Part shown: positions 54,700 to 64,000 of the stretch, piece by piece
Layout: every line of letters starts with the position of its first letter
How positions within the stretch are numbered: position 1 is the first letter of the stretch
Source of the DNA: Pseudomonas typographi
GTDB taxonomy: Bacteria; Pseudomonadota; Gammaproteobacteria; Pseudomonadales; Pseudomonadaceae
Direction: 5' to 3'
Length of the DNA stretch: 64,000 nt
Assembly: GCF_014694385.1 (NCBI RefSeq)
Contig: NZ_JAAOCA010000009.1
Location: 1 to 64,000 of the forward strand
Translations under genes and position numbers: made by a program
The notes under the pieces: model-generated
Database searches by the model: none
What the model was told of the DNA's origin: nothing
The model's input: the letters and a program-made list of their open reading frames with translations, nothing else

Positions 54700-55371
54700 T
54701 CAGCACCCGCACAGGGCTTGGTCGAGCACCCGGCGCAGTTGCTGCGGTGTGTCGACCACCACGTCGGCACCCCAATGGCCAGGGTTGTCGTAGGGGTGAA
54801 TGTAGCCGAAGCGCACTGCCGCGGTACGTGTGCCGGCGGCGCGGCCGGCTTCGATGTCACGCAGGTCATCGCCAATGAACAGCACGCTCTGCGGCGGCAG
54901 GCCCAACTGTTGGCAGGCCAGCAGAAGCATTTCTGGGTCTGGCTTGCTACGGGTGACATGATCCGGGCACACCAGCACCTTCGACCGCTGTGCCAGGCCT
55001 AATTGCTGCATGATCGGCTCGGCAAAGCGCACCGGCTTGTTGGTCACCACCCCCCAGGGCAAATGCGCGTGCTCGATATCAGCCAGCAGTTGCTCCATGC
55101 CGTCGAATGGCCGGGTGTGTACGGCGCAGCCGGCCTGGTAGCGCTCCAGGAACTCCAGGCGCAGGGCCTCGAACTCCGCGGCGTCGGGCAACAGCGCAAA
55201 GGTGGCGCTGACCATCGCCCGTGCACCGCCGGAGATGACCTCGCGCACCCGCTGTTCATCGACCGGCGGCAGGCCGCGGGCCTCGCGCATGGCCTGGCAA
55301 ATGGCGATAAAGTCCGGGGCTGTGTCGAGCAGTGTTCCGTCCATGTCGAACAGTACGGCGCGAAGCTTCAT
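54700..55371 (-). CDS. mupP: N-acetylmuramic acid 6-phosphate phosphatase
   Basis: 223-residue HAD-family phosphatase. Motif I is DMDGTLLDT (D9 and D11), motif II VVTNK, motif III in SKPDPEM and motif [12 protein letters not shown]. Location between ubiG and yciK matches the gene that in P. putida and P. aeruginosa was shown to be MupP of the peptidoglycan-recycling pathway, linked to intrinsic fosfomycin resistance; it was long annotated as Gph (phosphoglycolate phosphatase). The alternative Gph role cannot be excluded by sequence alone. Confidence 0.9.
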   Translation of the reverse strand: MKLRAVLFDMDGTLLDTAPDFIAICQAMREARGLPPVDEQRVREVISGGARAMVSATFALLPDAAEFEALRLEFLERYQAGCAVHTRPFDGMEQLLADIEHAHLPWGVVTNKPVRFAEPIMQQLGLAQRSKVLVCPDHVTRSKPDPEMLLLACQQLGLPPQSVLFIGDDLRDIEAGRAAGTRTAAVRFGYIHPYDNPGHWGADVVVDTPQQLRRVLDQALCGC

Positions 55372-55373
55372 GG

Positions 55374-56072
55374 TCAGGCCTCGCGAACGGTTTGGATCAT
55401 GTAGTTCACGTCTACATCGCTGGCTAATTTATAGTGCTTGGTCAGCGGATTGTAGGTCAGCCCGATCATATCCTTGACCGCCAGCCCGGCGGCGCGGCTC
55501 CAGGCGCCCAGTTCCGAGGGCCGGATGAACTTCTTGAAGTCGTGGGTACCGCGCGGCAGCATTTTAAGCACGTATTCGGCGCCGACGATGGCCAACAGGT
55601 AGGCCTTGGGGTTGCGGTTGATGGTCGAGAAGAATACCTGCCCGCCAGGCTTGACTAGCGTGCAGCAGGCGCGGATCACCGAAGACGGGTCTGGCACATG
55701 CTCGAGCATTTCCAGGCAGGTGACTACGTCGAACTGGGCGGGCGCTTCCTCGGCCAGGGCCTCGGCGGTAATCTGCCGGTAGTTCACGTCTACCCCGGAC
55801 TCGAGCCGGTGCAGTTGCGCCACCGCCAGGGGTGCCTCGCCCATGTCGATGCCGGTCACCCTTGCGCCGCGCTGGGCCATCGCCTCGCTGAGAATGCCGC
55901 CGCCGCAGCCTACGTCGAGCACGGCTTTTGCAGCCAGGCTCGCGCGCTCGTCGATCCAATTGACCCGCAGCGGGTTGATCTCATGCAGTGGCTTGAATTC
56001 GCTTTCGCGGTCCCACCAGCGGTGGGCAAGGGCCTCGAATTTGGCGATTTCCGCCTGGTCGACGTTACTCAT
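55374..56072 (-). CDS. ubiG: Ubiquinone biosynthesis O-methyltransferase UbiG
   Basis: 232 residues. Performs the two O-methylations in ubiquinone synthesis. The SAM-binding motif is [16 protein letters not shown] near residue 51, followed by [12 protein letters not shown] and [16 protein letters not shown]. The N terminus [20 protein letters not shown] is typical. Part of the minus-strand ubiG-mupP-yciK operon, which runs downstream of mtaD with a 58-base gap. Confidence 0.96.
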   Translation of the reverse strand: MSNVDQAEIAKFEALAHRWWDRESEFKPLHEINPLRVNWIDERASLAAKAVLDVGCGGGILSEAMAQRGARVTGIDMGEAPLAVAQLHRLESGVDVNYRQITAEALAEEAPAQFDVVTCLEMLEHVPDPSSVIRACCTLVKPGGQVFFSTINRNPKAYLLAIVGAEYVLKMLPRGTHDFKKFIRPSELGAWSRAAGLAVKDMIGLTYNPLTKHYKLASDVDVNYMIQTVREA

Positions 56073-56130
56073 GGATCATCCTCAACAATTTGAAAAACGT
56101 TTGCGCCCGCGTGTCGCCGCCTCGGCGGCC

Positions 56131-57459
56131 TCAGGCGACATCGGCAGCGGCGATGCGCTGGCCCCAAGCGCGCGTGCGGGCGATCAAGGCGGTTTCATCC
56201 AGGGTGCACAGGCGCCGGTCATCGAGCAATGCGCGGCCCTCGACCCAGACGTGCCGCACGCAGTCGCGGCCGGTGGCGTAGATCAGTTGCGACAGCGGGT
56301 CGTACAATGGCTGCTGGGCCAGGCCAGATAAGTCGAAGGCGACCAGGTCGGCGGCCTTGCCCACTTCCAGCGACCCGATGCGGGCCGCCAGCCCCAGCGC
56401 GCGGGCGCCATTGAGGGTGGCCATGCGCAGCGCCCGATGGGCGTCCAATGCCGTCGCCGAATGGGCCACCGCTTTGGCCAATAGCGCCGCGGTGCGCGTT
56501 TCACCGAGCAGGTCAAGGTCGTTGTTACTGGCCGCGCCGTCGGTGCCGACCGCCACGTTCACACCGGCTTGCCACAAGCGCTCTACCGGGCAAAAGCCGC
56601 TGGCGAGCTTCAAATTCGATTCGGGGCAATGCACCACGCTTACGTTGTATTCGACCAGCAAAGCGAGGTCGGCATCGCTGACCTGGGTCATGTGCACGGC
56701 CTGGAAGCGTGGGCCAAGCAGGCCTAGCCGGGCCAGGCGCGCCAGCGGCCGCTCCTGGTGTTGGTCGAGTGCCTGTTGCACCTCGAAGGCGGTTTCGTGA
56801 ACATGCATCTGTACCGGCGCATCGAGCTGGTTGGCCAGTACTTGTACGTTTTGCAGGTTTTCGTCACTGACCGTATAGGGCGCATGCGGGCCGAAGGCGA
56901 TGCTCAGCCGTGGGTGATGGCGGTAGGCATCGAACAGCTCCACCGCCTGGCTCAGTGCCTGGTCGGGGCCGCTGGCGCCCGGAATCGGGAAGTCGAGAAT
57001 CGGTGCCGCGACCTGGGCGCGGGCGCCGCTGGCGTGGATACGCTCGCAGGCGGCTGCGGGGTAGAAGTACATGTCGGCGAAACAGGTGATGCCGCCCTTG
57101 AGCTGCTCGGCGATGGCCAAGTCCGTGCCATCGGCTACGAAGGCTTCATCGACCCAGCGCTGCTCCGCCGGCCAGATGTGTTGCTCCAGCCAGGTCATCA
57201 GTGGCAAGTCGTCTGCCAGCCCGCGCAGCAGTGTCATCGCGGCGTGCCCGTGGGCATTGACCAGCCCGGGGGTGAGCAGGCAATCGGGCAGTTCGCGGGT
57301 TTCCCGGGCCGGCGGCGCCTGGTCGCGAGGGCCCAGGTAGGCGATGTGGCCGTCGCGTACCCCCAGTGCGTGGTCCTGCAGCACCACCCCGGCCGGTTCC
57401 ACTGGCACCAGCCAAGTGGGCAGCAGCAGCAGGTCCAGGGCGGCAGGGGCTACAGGCAT
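56131..57459 (-). CDS. mtaD: TRZ/ATZ-family amidohydrolase, probable MTA/SAH deaminase
   Basis: 442-residue metal-dependent amidohydrolase. The metal ligands HGHAAM are in [14 protein letters not shown] near 68. The second-shell region [14 protein letters not shown] is near 195 and HVHETAFEV near 219; [13 protein letters not shown] supplies the last aspartate. Location between mtnA and ubiG is as in other pseudomonads. In those it acts on 5'-methylthioadenosine or S-adenosylhomocysteine, feeding methionine salvage. Divergent from mtnA. Confidence 0.9.
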   Translation of the reverse strand: MPVAPAALDLLLLPTWLVPVEPAGVVLQDHALGVRDGHIAYLGPRDQAPPARETRELPDCLLTPGLVNAHGHAAMTLLRGLADDLPLMTWLEQHIWPAEQRWVDEAFVADGTDLAIAEQLKGGITCFADMYFYPAAACERIHASGARAQVAAPILDFPIPGASGPDQALSQAVELFDAYRHHPRLSIAFGPHAPYTVSDENLQNVQVLANQLDAPVQMHVHETAFEVQQALDQHQERPLARLARLGLLGPRFQAVHMTQVSDADLALLVEYNVSVVHCPESNLKLASGFCPVERLWQAGVNVAVGTDGAASNNDLDLLGETRTAALLAKAVAHSATALDAHRALRMATLNGARALGLAARIGSLEVGKAADLVAFDLSGLAQQPLYDPLSQLIYATGRDCVRHVWVEGRALLDDRRLCTLDETALIARTRAWGQRIAAADVA

Positions 57460-57569
57460 AGTGGTGTTCCGTCTACAGTCAATAGGGCAAAGGCGCAGTA
57501 TACCCGAGCGCTAGACGGGGCGGGGGGGTATAATCGGGCGCTTTTGAAGTACATTTGCGGGAGTGTGGC

Positions 57570-58646
57570 ATGCGCGATCGTTTGTTGGCTGCGGAAAAAG
57601 TTAAAGCCATCGATTGGCGCGACAGCGCCCTGTTCCTTCTCGACCAGCGGGTTCTACCCTTCGACGAAACCTGGTTGCGTTATGACAGTGCCCGCGGTGT
57701 GGCCGACGCCATTCGTACCATGGTCGTGCGTGGCGCGCCGGCCATCGGCATCGCCGCTGCCTACGCTGTGGTGCTCGGCGCCCGTCAGCGCCTGGCCGCC
57801 GGCGGCGATTGGCGCGCGGCGTTGGCCGCGGATATTACCCTGCTGGCCGCGTCCAGGCCCACCGCGGTGAACTTGTTCTGGGCGCTGAACCGCATGCGTG
57901 AGCGCCTTGCCCGGGTGGCTGGCGATGACCAGGCGCTGGCGGTGCTCGAGGCCGAAGCGGTGTCGATCCACGAAAGCGACCGCGAGGCCAACCTGACCAT
58001 GGCGCAACTGGGCGTGGAGCTGATCCGCAAACGCCAAGGCAACCCCCAGGTATTGCTGACCCACTGCAACACCGGTGCGCTGGCCACTGGTGGTTTCGGC
58101 ACCGCCCTGGGTGTGATCCGCGCGGCTTACCTCGAGGGCTTGGTCGAACAGGTTTATGCCGATGAAACCCGGCCCTGGCTACAGGGCTCACGGCTAACCG
58201 CCTGGGAGCTCGCCAACGAGGGCATCCCGGTATCGCTCAACGCCGATTCGGCGGCGGCGCATATCATGCGCACCAAGGGTGTGACCTGGGTGATCGTCGG
58301 TGCGGACCGCATTACCGCCAACGGCGATGTCGCCAACAAGATCGGTACGTACCAATTGGCGGTCAACGCCATGCACCACGATGTGCGCTTCATGGTAGTG
58401 GCACCCAGCTCGACGATAGACATGAGCTTGGAGAACGGCGAGCAAATACCCATCGAGGAGCGCGCCGGTAGCGAGTTGCTGGAGGTTGCAGGCAAGCGGG
58501 TGGGGGCTGATGTGCGGGCGTTCAACCCGGTGTTCGATGTCACGCCGGCCGACCTGATAGACGCCATCGTGACCGAAAAGGGTGTAGTGGAGCGGCCCAA
58601 TGCGGCCAAGATGGAGCAATTGATGTGCAGGAAGCGGCTTCATTAG
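57570..58646 (+). CDS. mtnA: Methylthioribose-1-phosphate isomerase
   Basis: Isomerises methylthioribose-1-phosphate to the ribulose form in methionine salvage. 358 residues. The catalytic cysteine is about C166 in [13 protein letters not shown] and the aspartate D246 in [19 protein letters not shown] 57570 follows GGGAG by 7 bases; an upstream TTG gives five extra residues and is less likely. It is divergent from mtaD and ends convergent with livF (12 bases apart). Confidence 0.96.
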   Translation: MRDRLLAAEKVKAIDWRDSALFLLDQRVLPFDETWLRYDSARGVADAIRTMVVRGAPAIGIAAAYAVVLGARQRLAAGGDWRAALAADITLLAASRPTAVNLFWALNRMRERLARVAGDDQALAVLEAEAVSIHESDREANLTMAQLGVELIRKRQGNPQVLLTHCNTGALATGGFGTALGVIRAAYLEGLVEQVYADETRPWLQGSRLTAWELANEGIPVSLNADSAAAHIMRTKGVTWVIVGADRITANGDVANKIGTYQLAVNAMHHDVRFMVVAPSSTIDMSLENGEQIPIEERAGSELLEVAGKRVGADVRAFNPVFDVTPADLIDAIVTEKGVVERPNAAKMEQLMCRKRLH

Positions 58647-58658
58647 CCGCGCCCCCGA

Positions 58659-59360
58659 TTACGCCCCCAAATAGGCCTCCCTTACCTTCGGGTCCGTCAG
58701 CAGCGCATGGCCCGTGCCCTGCATCACCACCCGGCCGTTTTCCAGCACATAGGCGCGGTCGGCGATCTTCAGCGCCTGGTTCGCATTTTGCTCTACCAGG
58801 AACACTGTGACGCCGTCGCGGCGCAGTTGCTCGATGATGTCGAAGATCTGCTGGATGATGATCGGTGCCAGGCCCAACGAGGGCTCGTCGAGCAGCAACA
58901 GCTTGGGTTTGCTCATCAGCGCACGGCCGATGGCAAGCATCTGTTGTTCGCCACCCGACATCGTGCCGCCACGCTGGGTGAAGCGCTCCTTCAACCGGGG
59001 AAACAGACCGAGCACCTTGTCCAGTTGCGCTTGGTAGTCGGCCTTGGCGGTGAAGAACCCACCCATGGCAAGGTTCTCCTCCACGGTAAGGCGGGCGAAT
59101 ACGCGCCGGCCTTCGGGGACCACGGCGATGCTTTTGCGCATGATCTGCGAAGGTTGCTGGCCCACCAAGTCTTCACCCAGATAGCGGATACTGCCCGACT
59201 GCGCACGCGGCGAGCCGCACAGGGTCATCAACAGGGTAGACTTGCCCGCACCGTTGGCCCCGATCAGGGTCACGATCTCGCCCTGGTTGACCTGCACATT
59301 CACCTCATGCAGTGCTTGGATCTTGCCGTAAAACGTACACACGTTTTCAAACTCAAGCAT
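58659..59360 (-). CDS. livF: Branched-chain amino acid ABC transporter ATP-binding protein LivF
   Basis: 233-residue ATPase of the leucine/isoleucine/valine importer. Walker A is GANGAGKST near 34, the ABC signature MSGGEQQM near 134, and Walker B LLLLDEPSLGLAP. The start ATG overlaps the last base of the livG stop. Last gene of livJHMGF. BraG in the P. aeruginosa naming. Confidence 0.96.
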   Translation of the reverse strand: MLEFENVCTFYGKIQALHEVNVQVNQGEIVTLIGANGAGKSTLLMTLCGSPRAQSGSIRYLGEDLVGQQPSQIMRKSIAVVPEGRRVFARLTVEENLAMGGFFTAKADYQAQLDKVLGLFPRLKERFTQRGGTMSGGEQQMLAIGRALMSKPKLLLLDEPSLGLAPIIIQQIFDIIEQLRRDGVTVFLVEQNANQALKIADRAYVLENGRVVMQGTGHALLTDPKVREAYLGA

Positions 59361-60130
59361 CAGGCTTCCCCCAGGTAGGCTTTGATCACGGCGGGGTTGC
59401 CCCGCACCTGTTCCGGGGTGCCATCGGCCAGCGGGGAACCCTGGTTGATCACCACGATATGGTCCGAGATGCTCATGACCAGCTTCATGTCGTGTTCGAT
59501 CAACAACACGGTGGTGCCGTACTCTTCGCGCAGTACACCGATCAGCGCCTTGAGGTCGTCGGTTTCACGGGGGTTCAGCCCGGCAGCCGGCTCGTCGAGC
59601 ATCAGGATGCGCGGCCGGGTCATCATGCAACGGGCGATTTCCAGGCGCCGTTGCTGGCCGTAGGCCAGGGTGCCGGCGGGGCGGTTGGCGAAGGCCTTGA
59701 GGTCTACCCGTTCCAGCCAATGCTCGGCGTACGCCATGGCCTCACGCTCGCTGCGGCGAAAGCTTGGGGTCTTGAACAAGCCGGCGAAGAAGCCGGTATT
59801 CAAGTGCTGGTGCTGGGCGATCAGCAGGTTCTCCACCGCGGTCATGTCCTTGAACAACCGCACGTTCTGGAACGTGCGCACCACACCCTTGCGGGCGATG
59901 GTATGGCCTGGCAGGCCCTGGATCGGCTCGCCGGCCAGTAGGATGGTGCCGCCGGTAGGGCGGTAAAAACCGGTCAGGCAGTTGAATACCGTGGTTTTGC
60001 CAGCACCGTTGGGGCCGATCATCGACACCACCTGTTTTTCTTTCACGGCCATGCCTACCCCGTTCACCGCCAGCAGGCCGCCAAAGCGCATCGACAGGCC
60101 AGAGACTTCTAGCAGGTTATTCTGGCTCAT
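59360..60130 (-). CDS. livG: Branched-chain amino acid ABC transporter ATP-binding protein LivG
   Basis: 256-residue ATPase partner of LivF. Walker [10 protein letters not shown] is near 39, and Walker [14 protein letters not shown]. The characteristic LivG/BraF extra segment ([19 protein letters not shown]) is visible. The ATG 60130 ([18 protein letters not shown]) overlaps the livM stop, so I reject the longer reading starting at 60184. BraF in the P. aeruginosa naming. Confidence 0.96.
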   Translation of the reverse strand: MSQNNLLEVSGLSMRFGGLLAVNGVGMAVKEKQVVSMIGPNGAGKTTVFNCLTGFYRPTGGTILLAGEPIQGLPGHTIARKGVVRTFQNVRLFKDMTAVENLLIAQHQHLNTGFFAGLFKTPSFRRSEREAMAYAEHWLERVDLKAFANRPAGTLAYGQQRRLEIARCMMTRPRILMLDEPAAGLNPRETDDLKALIGVLREEYGTTVLLIEHDMKLVMSISDHIVVINQGSPLADGTPEQVRGNPAVIKAYLGEA

Positions 60131-61380
60131 TGGCGCAGCTCCAGGTGGGGCCGCTGCATCGGCAGCAAGCCTTGCGGGCGCCAAACCATCATCAGCACCA
60201 TCAGGGCGCCGAACATCAACATGCGGTAGTCGCTGAATTCGCGCATCAGCTCGGGTAGCAGAATCATCACGATCGCGGCCAGTACCACGCCTAGCTGCGA
60301 GCCCATGCCGCCGAGCACCACGATGGCAAGGATGATCGCCGACTCGATGAAGGTGAACGATTCCGGGGTAATCAGCCCTTGCCGGGCGGCGAAGAAACTG
60401 CCGGCGAAACCGGCGAAAGCCGCGCCCAGGGTAAAGGCCGAGAGCTTGATTACGGTGGGGTTCAGCCCCAGCGCGCGGCAGGCGATCTCGTCTTCGCGCA
60501 GTGCTTCCCAGGCCCGGCCGATGGGCATGCGCAACAGCCGGTTGATCACGAACAGGGCCACCAATGCCAGCAGCAATGCGATCAGGTACAGGTACACCAC
60601 CTTGTGGGCCGGGTTGTAGTCCAGGCCGAAGAACTGGTGGAACGTTTGTGCGCCATCGGCGGCACGTCGCTCCAGGCTCAAGCCGAAGAACGTAGGCTTT
60701 TCGATGTTGCTGATGCCGTTCGGGCCACCGGTGATGCTGGTCAGGTTACGCAGGAAAATCCGGATGATCTCGCCGAAACCCAGGGTCACGATGGCCAGGT
60801 AGTCCCCGCGCAGGCGTAACACCGGAAAGCCCAGCAGCAAGCCAAACAGCGCCGCGAGCAGGCCGGCGATGGGCAGGCATTCCCAGAAGCCCAAGCCCAG
60901 GTAGTGCGAGAGCAACGCGTAGCTGTAGGCGCCCACGGCATAGAAGCCGACGTAACCCAGGTCGAGCAGGCCTGCCAGGCCCACCACGATGTTCAGGCCC
61001 AGGCCCAGCATCACGTAGATCAGAATCAACGTGGCGGTGTCCACCGCACCGCGGGAGCCGAAGAACGGCCACACGAACGCCAGGGCGACCAGCGCTACCA
61101 GCCCCCAACGCTGGGTGCTGGGCAAGGTCAGGTAGTTGCTGACCCGCGGGGGTACCCATGGTTTACCGGAACCCTTGCGCAGCCGCCCGAGCGGCTCGGC
61201 GAACAGTACCCGTAGAAACAGCAGTACCGAAGCACCGGCGATCAAGCCCAGGGTGCTGGCACTTGCGCCGTGCACTTGCAGGGTTACGCCGGCGAATGCC
61301 AGTTTCAGGCCGAAGATCGGGTAGGCCACCGCCCACACCAGCAGCGCACTGAACAGTGCCTGCCTCACTGGCTTGTTCAT
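60127..61380 (-). CDS. livM: High-affinity branched-chain amino acid permease LivM
   Basis: 417-residue inner-membrane permease. The EAA-type loop is [18 protein letters not shown] near 300, with about 10 hydrophobic segments; the C-terminal segments contain [11 protein letters not shown] and [12 protein letters not shown]. Overlaps livH at its start (4 bases) and livG at its end. BraE in the P. aeruginosa naming. Confidence 0.95.
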   Translation of the reverse strand: MNKPVRQALFSALLVWAVAYPIFGLKLAFAGVTLQVHGASASTLGLIAGASVLLFLRVLFAEPLGRLRKGSGKPWVPPRVSNYLTLPSTQRWGLVALVALAFVWPFFGSRGAVDTATLILIYVMLGLGLNIVVGLAGLLDLGYVGFYAVGAYSYALLSHYLGLGFWECLPIAGLLAALFGLLLGFPVLRLRGDYLAIVTLGFGEIIRIFLRNLTSITGGPNGISNIEKPTFFGLSLERRAADGAQTFHQFFGLDYNPAHKVVYLYLIALLLALVALFVINRLLRMPIGRAWEALREDEIACRALGLNPTVIKLSAFTLGAAFAGFAGSFFAARQGLITPESFTFIESAIILAIVVLGGMGSQLGVVLAAIVMILLPELMREFSDYRMLMFGALMVLMMVWRPQGLLPMQRPHLELRQ

Positions 61381-62300
61381 ACTTTCTCGATCTCCGGGCG
61401 GCCTAGAATGCCGGTAGGGCGGAACAACAGCACCAGCACCAACAGGCCGAAGGCGACAACGTCTTTGTACTGGTCACCGAACACATCGGCGCCGAACGCC
61501 TCGGCGACGCCGAGCACCAGCCCACCGAGCATAGCCCCGGGGATGCTGCCGATGCCGCCGAGCACGGCGGACGTAAAGGCTTTAAGGCCCACCAAAAAAC
61601 CCGCATAGGGGTTGATCACCCCGTATTGCATCGACAGCAGTACCGCCGCCACGGCCGCCAGGGCCGCACCGATCACGAAGGTCAGGGCGATCACGCTGTT
61701 GGTATCGATACCCAGCAGATTGGCCATTTTCATGTCTTCGGCACAGGCGCGGCACGCGCGGCCCATGCGCGAGCGGGAAATGAACAGCGTAAGCCCAGCC
61801 ATGGCCAACAAGGTGACCACGAACACCACCACCTGCATGTACGAAACCATCACCTCCTGGTTGCCGCCGGGGCCGAAGCTGAAGTTACCCGGCAACAGGT
61901 TGGGGATGGCCCAGTTCCCCGAGCCCTGGGATAACTGAACGGCGTTTTGCAGGAAGATCGACATGCCAATCGCCGAAATCAGCGGGATCAGGCGGTTGCT
62001 ACCGCGTAATGGCCGGTAGGCCACCCGCTCGATGCTGTAGCCGTAGGCGCTGGTGACGACGATGGCGCAGGCGAAACTGGCGACCATCAACAGCGGCAAA
62101 CTGTGGATGCCCAACATGGCAAGCCCCGCCAGGACGATGAAGGCGACATAGGAGCCGACCATGTACACCTCGCCGTGGGCGAAGTTGATCATGCCAATGA
62201 TGCCGTAGACCATCGTGTAGCCGATGGCGATCAGCGCATAGGTGCTGCCAACGGTCAACCCGTTAACCAACTGCTGAAGGTAATGAAAGGTGTCGGGCAT
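61377..62300 (-). CDS. livH: High-affinity branched-chain amino acid permease LivH
   Basis: 307-residue permease with about 8 hydrophobic segments. The LivH start [20 protein letters not shown] and the loop [18 protein letters not shown] near 190 are diagnostic. The gene lies 184 bases downstream of livJ, with a terminator-like hairpin between them, which may reduce permease relative to binding-protein expression. BraD in the P. aeruginosa naming. Confidence 0.96.
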   Translation of the reverse strand: MPDTFHYLQQLVNGLTVGSTYALIAIGYTMVYGIIGMINFAHGEVYMVGSYVAFIVLAGLAMLGIHSLPLLMVASFACAIVVTSAYGYSIERVAYRPLRGSNRLIPLISAIGMSIFLQNAVQLSQGSGNWAIPNLLPGNFSFGPGGNQEVMVSYMQVVVFVVTLLAMAGLTLFISRSRMGRACRACAEDMKMANLLGIDTNSVIALTFVIGAALAAVAAVLLSMQYGVINPYAGFLVGLKAFTSAVLGGIGSIPGAMLGGLVLGVAEAFGADVFGDQYKDVVAFGLLVLVLLFRPTGILGRPEIEKV

Positions 62301-62422
62301 TTGCCGTGCTCCTAAAAACCTGAAATGGCCGGCTCACCAGGGCCTGCCCGGTACGATGCCGCAGGTAGCCGCCGCCGGCGAACCGCGGATAACGGATTCT
62401 TGATTTTCAGGTGTGAAATCAA

Positions 62423-62443
62423 ACCGCCGTGGGGCATGGCGGT
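62423..62443 (-). terminator. livJ-livH intercistronic hairpin, possible attenuator
   Basis: ACCGCC pairs with GGCGGT, and on the minus strand TTTGATTT follows. A leaky terminator here would give more binding protein than permease, a common arrangement in ABC importers. Confidence 0.5.
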
Positions 62444-62484
62444 AGGAGCGCTGCGCGCCCGCGATGCCCCCACAGCAGGGCGAA

Positions 62485-63603
62485 TTACTTCGCCTCAGTC
62501 TTGGGCTTACCGTAGTGCCATTGGTAGACGACGAATTGGAAGCCTTTCAGGTCGCCCTTGTCATCGTAGGCCAGCTTGCCGATGGGGCTGTCGAAGGTGC
62601 CTTGGCGAATCGCCTCGGCGACCTTGGCGGTGTCTTCGCTGCCTGCCGCCTGGATACCGTCGGCAATAACCTGCACAGCCGCGTAGGACGGGAATACGAA
62701 TGGGCCGCTCGGGTCTTCGTTGGCATCCTTGAAGGCTTGGGTCAGCGCTTGGTTGGCCGGGTCTTGGTCGAACGACTTCGGCAAGGTGACCAGCAAGCCC
62801 TCGGCGGCCTCGCCGGCGATTTGCGAGATGGAGTCGTTGCCCACGCCTTCCGGGCCCATGAATTTGGCGTTCAGGCCCTTTTCTTTCGATTGGCGCAGCA
62901 GCAGGCCCAGCTCCGGATGGTAGCCGCCGTAGTACACGAAATCGACATTGGCTTGCTTGAGCTTGGCGATCAGCGACGAGAAGTCCTTGTCACCGGCGTT
63001 GATGCCTTCGAACACGGCAACGTTCACACCCTTGGCATCGAGGACTTTTTTGACCGAGGTGGCGATGCCTTCACCGTACTGCTGTTTGTCGTGGACCACC
63101 GCGACCACCTTCGGCTTGACGTGGTCGACGATCCAGTTACCCGCTACCGGGCCCTGGGCGCTGTCCAGGCCGATGGTGCGGAACACCAGCTTGTAGCCGC
63201 GTTGGGTGATCTCAGGGCTGGTGGCCGCCGGGGTGACCATGATGATGCCTTCGTCCTCATACACGTCGGAGGCCGGTTGGGTGGAGCTGGAGCACAGGTG
63301 GCCAACCACGAACTTGACGTCGTCCTTGACCACGTTGTTCGCCACGGCCACCGCCTGCTTCGGTTCGCAGGCATCGTCGTACTCGACGGCTTCGAGCTTT
63401 TTACCGGCTACCCCGCCTTTGGCATTGAGTTGCTCGATGGCCATTCTCGCGCCGTTGAATTGCATTTCGCCGTACTGGGCGACAGGGCCGGTTTTGGGCC
63501 CGGCGATGCCGATCTTGATGGTATCGGCCGCGACCGAATAGCTGGCGGCGCCAACCAAGGCCATGGCGGCGAACAGCTGGGTCATTTTGCTTACATTGTG
63601 CAT
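62485..63603 (-). CDS. livJ: Branched-chain amino acid ABC transporter substrate-binding protein
   Basis: 372 residues. The signal peptide MHNVSKMTQLFAAMALVGAA is cleaved after about VAA, giving a mature start at DTIKIGIAGPKTGPVAQYG, the LivJ/LivK/BraC signature. Periplasmic receptor for leucine, isoleucine and valine, perhaps alanine. I chose ATG 63603 by GGAG 8 bases upstream; the longer in-frame reading (32 residues more) is not supported. First gene of livJHMGF; BraC in the P. aeruginosa naming. Confidence 0.96.
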   Translation of the reverse strand: MHNVSKMTQLFAAMALVGAASYSVAADTIKIGIAGPKTGPVAQYGEMQFNGARMAIEQLNAKGGVAGKKLEAVEYDDACEPKQAVAVANNVVKDDVKFVVGHLCSSSTQPASDVYEDEGIIMVTPAATSPEITQRGYKLVFRTIGLDSAQGPVAGNWIVDHVKPKVVAVVHDKQQYGEGIATSVKKVLDAKGVNVAVFEGINAGDKDFSSLIAKLKQANVDFVYYGGYHPELGLLLRQSKEKGLNAKFMGPEGVGNDSISQIAGEAAEGLLVTLPKSFDQDPANQALTQAFKDANEDPSGPFVFPSYAAVQVIADGIQAAGSEDTAKVAEAIRQGTFDSPIGKLAYDDKGDLKGFQFVVYQWHYGKPKTEAK

Positions 63604-63943
63604 ACAGCGCTCCGTTCTTGTGTTGTCTTTTTCATGGCCGTGCGGCGGTAGCCGCGGGGCCGAATACAGGGCCTCACCCACCCTGGTGGGGGTAGCCACC
63701 CCACGAAATTACCGCGCAGTGTAGAGTGCGCGTAGCCGCCGTGAAAGCGGGGTGGCGGGGGCCGACCACGGCTGTGTCGCCTAGATGAACGTTAGTTATA
63801 GATTGCGGCCAATCCGTGGCATACCCGTCGGCTTCGAGCCAGTGTTTGCAAGGTGTCCGCCCGGCCTTCAGTTTCGCTACTGGGTTTTTCCAAAGGCGGC
63901 CAAGCGCTATGATCAGCGCCTTTTAAGTGGCGGGCGAGGCCCC
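63604..63943. promoter_or_regulatory. Divergent livJ promoter region
   Basis: 340 bases without a gene, between livJ (minus) and a DUF2288-like gene (plus). It holds an inverted repeat CACCC/GGGTG at about 63676-63691. No Lrp or other operator can be named with confidence. Confidence 0.4.
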
Positions 63944-64000
63944 ATGACCAGACACACAAGCACCCTCTATGCCAAATTGCTGGGCGAAACCGCGCGGGTA
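63944..64000 (+). CDS. Start of a DUF2288-like gene, cut by window edge
   Basis: Only 19 codons visible: MTRHTSTLYAKLLGETARV. This N terminus resembles the DUF2288 family as I recall it, whose pseudomonad members sit beside braC. A GCGAGG lies upstream of the ATG. The gene continues beyond the window. Confidence 0.6.
   Translation, partial: MTRHTSTLYAKLLGETARV

Noticed and set aside
62464-63651. A 395-codon plus-strand frame opposite livJ
   Set aside because: It is antisense to an intact livJ with clear family motifs and has no recognisable domain; it results from the GC-rich codon pattern.

Overview
The window is a 64 kb stretch of a Pseudomonas-type chromosome. The evidence is the high GC content, an arcDABC operon, divergent mfd and gap, the ubiG-mupP-yciK block, a BraC-type leucine transport operon, the NAGGN osmoprotectant operon, and small families usual in pseudomonads. 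I see no rRNA, tRNA, CRISPR array, prophage or intact insertion sequence. Species cannot be fixed from this sequence alone.

Layout. 0.2-5.2 kb: a sulfur cluster on the minus strand (cysteine synthase, cysteine desulfurase, FMN-dependent monooxygenase) with a divergent CysB-type LysR regulator and a perfect inverted repeat between them. 5.4-6.8 kb: a DJ-1/PfpI pseudogene with an internal deletion, a doubtful small ORF and an SDR. 6.9-12.2 kb: arcDABC plus a small DUF5064-like gene, with an ANR-type box upstream of arcD. 12.2-12.9 kb: a highly structured non-coding stretch with a perfect -10 box, a terminator-like nested hairpin and a tiny ORF with a strong ribosome binding site. 12.9-16.8 kb: an AraC regulator divergent from an SDR/flavin monooxygenase/zinc alcohol dehydrogenase operon. 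17.2-19.8 kb: ohr, a membrane ferritin-VIT1 fusion and ohrR. 19.8-24.2 kb: pirin, MlaA, an alpha/beta hydrolase and an orphan glycine-betaine binding protein. 24.2-31.7 kb: SNF2 helicase, mfd, gap. 32-34.7 kb: DUF485-actP, DUF3309, YnfA. 34.8-41 kb: a CsrA paralogue, UPF0270, the NAGGN operon (asnO, ngg, M42 peptidase) and a divergent LuxR-type regulator. 41-50.3 kb: mnmC, polyphosphate:AMP phosphotransferase, RNase Z, a DUF6316-like gene, fumC, DUF2059, BolA, TrhO and a FrnE-like DsbA protein. 50.4-54 kb: a GGDEF-EAL protein and undA (1-undecene synthase). 54-58.6 kb: yciK, mupP, ubiG, mtaD, mtnA. 58.7-63.6 kb: livFGMHJ. The right edge carries the start of a DUF2288-like gene.

Most notable observations. 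(1) A family of at least five diverged, 162-172 bp, CTAG-ended intergenic repeats looks like an old MITE family. Two copies in opposite orientation bracket a single small gene, one sits about 65 bp upstream of undA, and ends of two copies coincide with stop codons. (2) The protein at 53.2 kb carries all five metal-ligand positions of UndA, which makes the volatile 1-undecene. (3) The structured 12.5-12.8 kb region is a candidate small RNA or an orphaned mRNA leader, possibly cut off from its gene by the adjacent AraC cassette. (4) The CysB-type sulfur cluster looks like a self-contained organosulfur-to-cysteine module.
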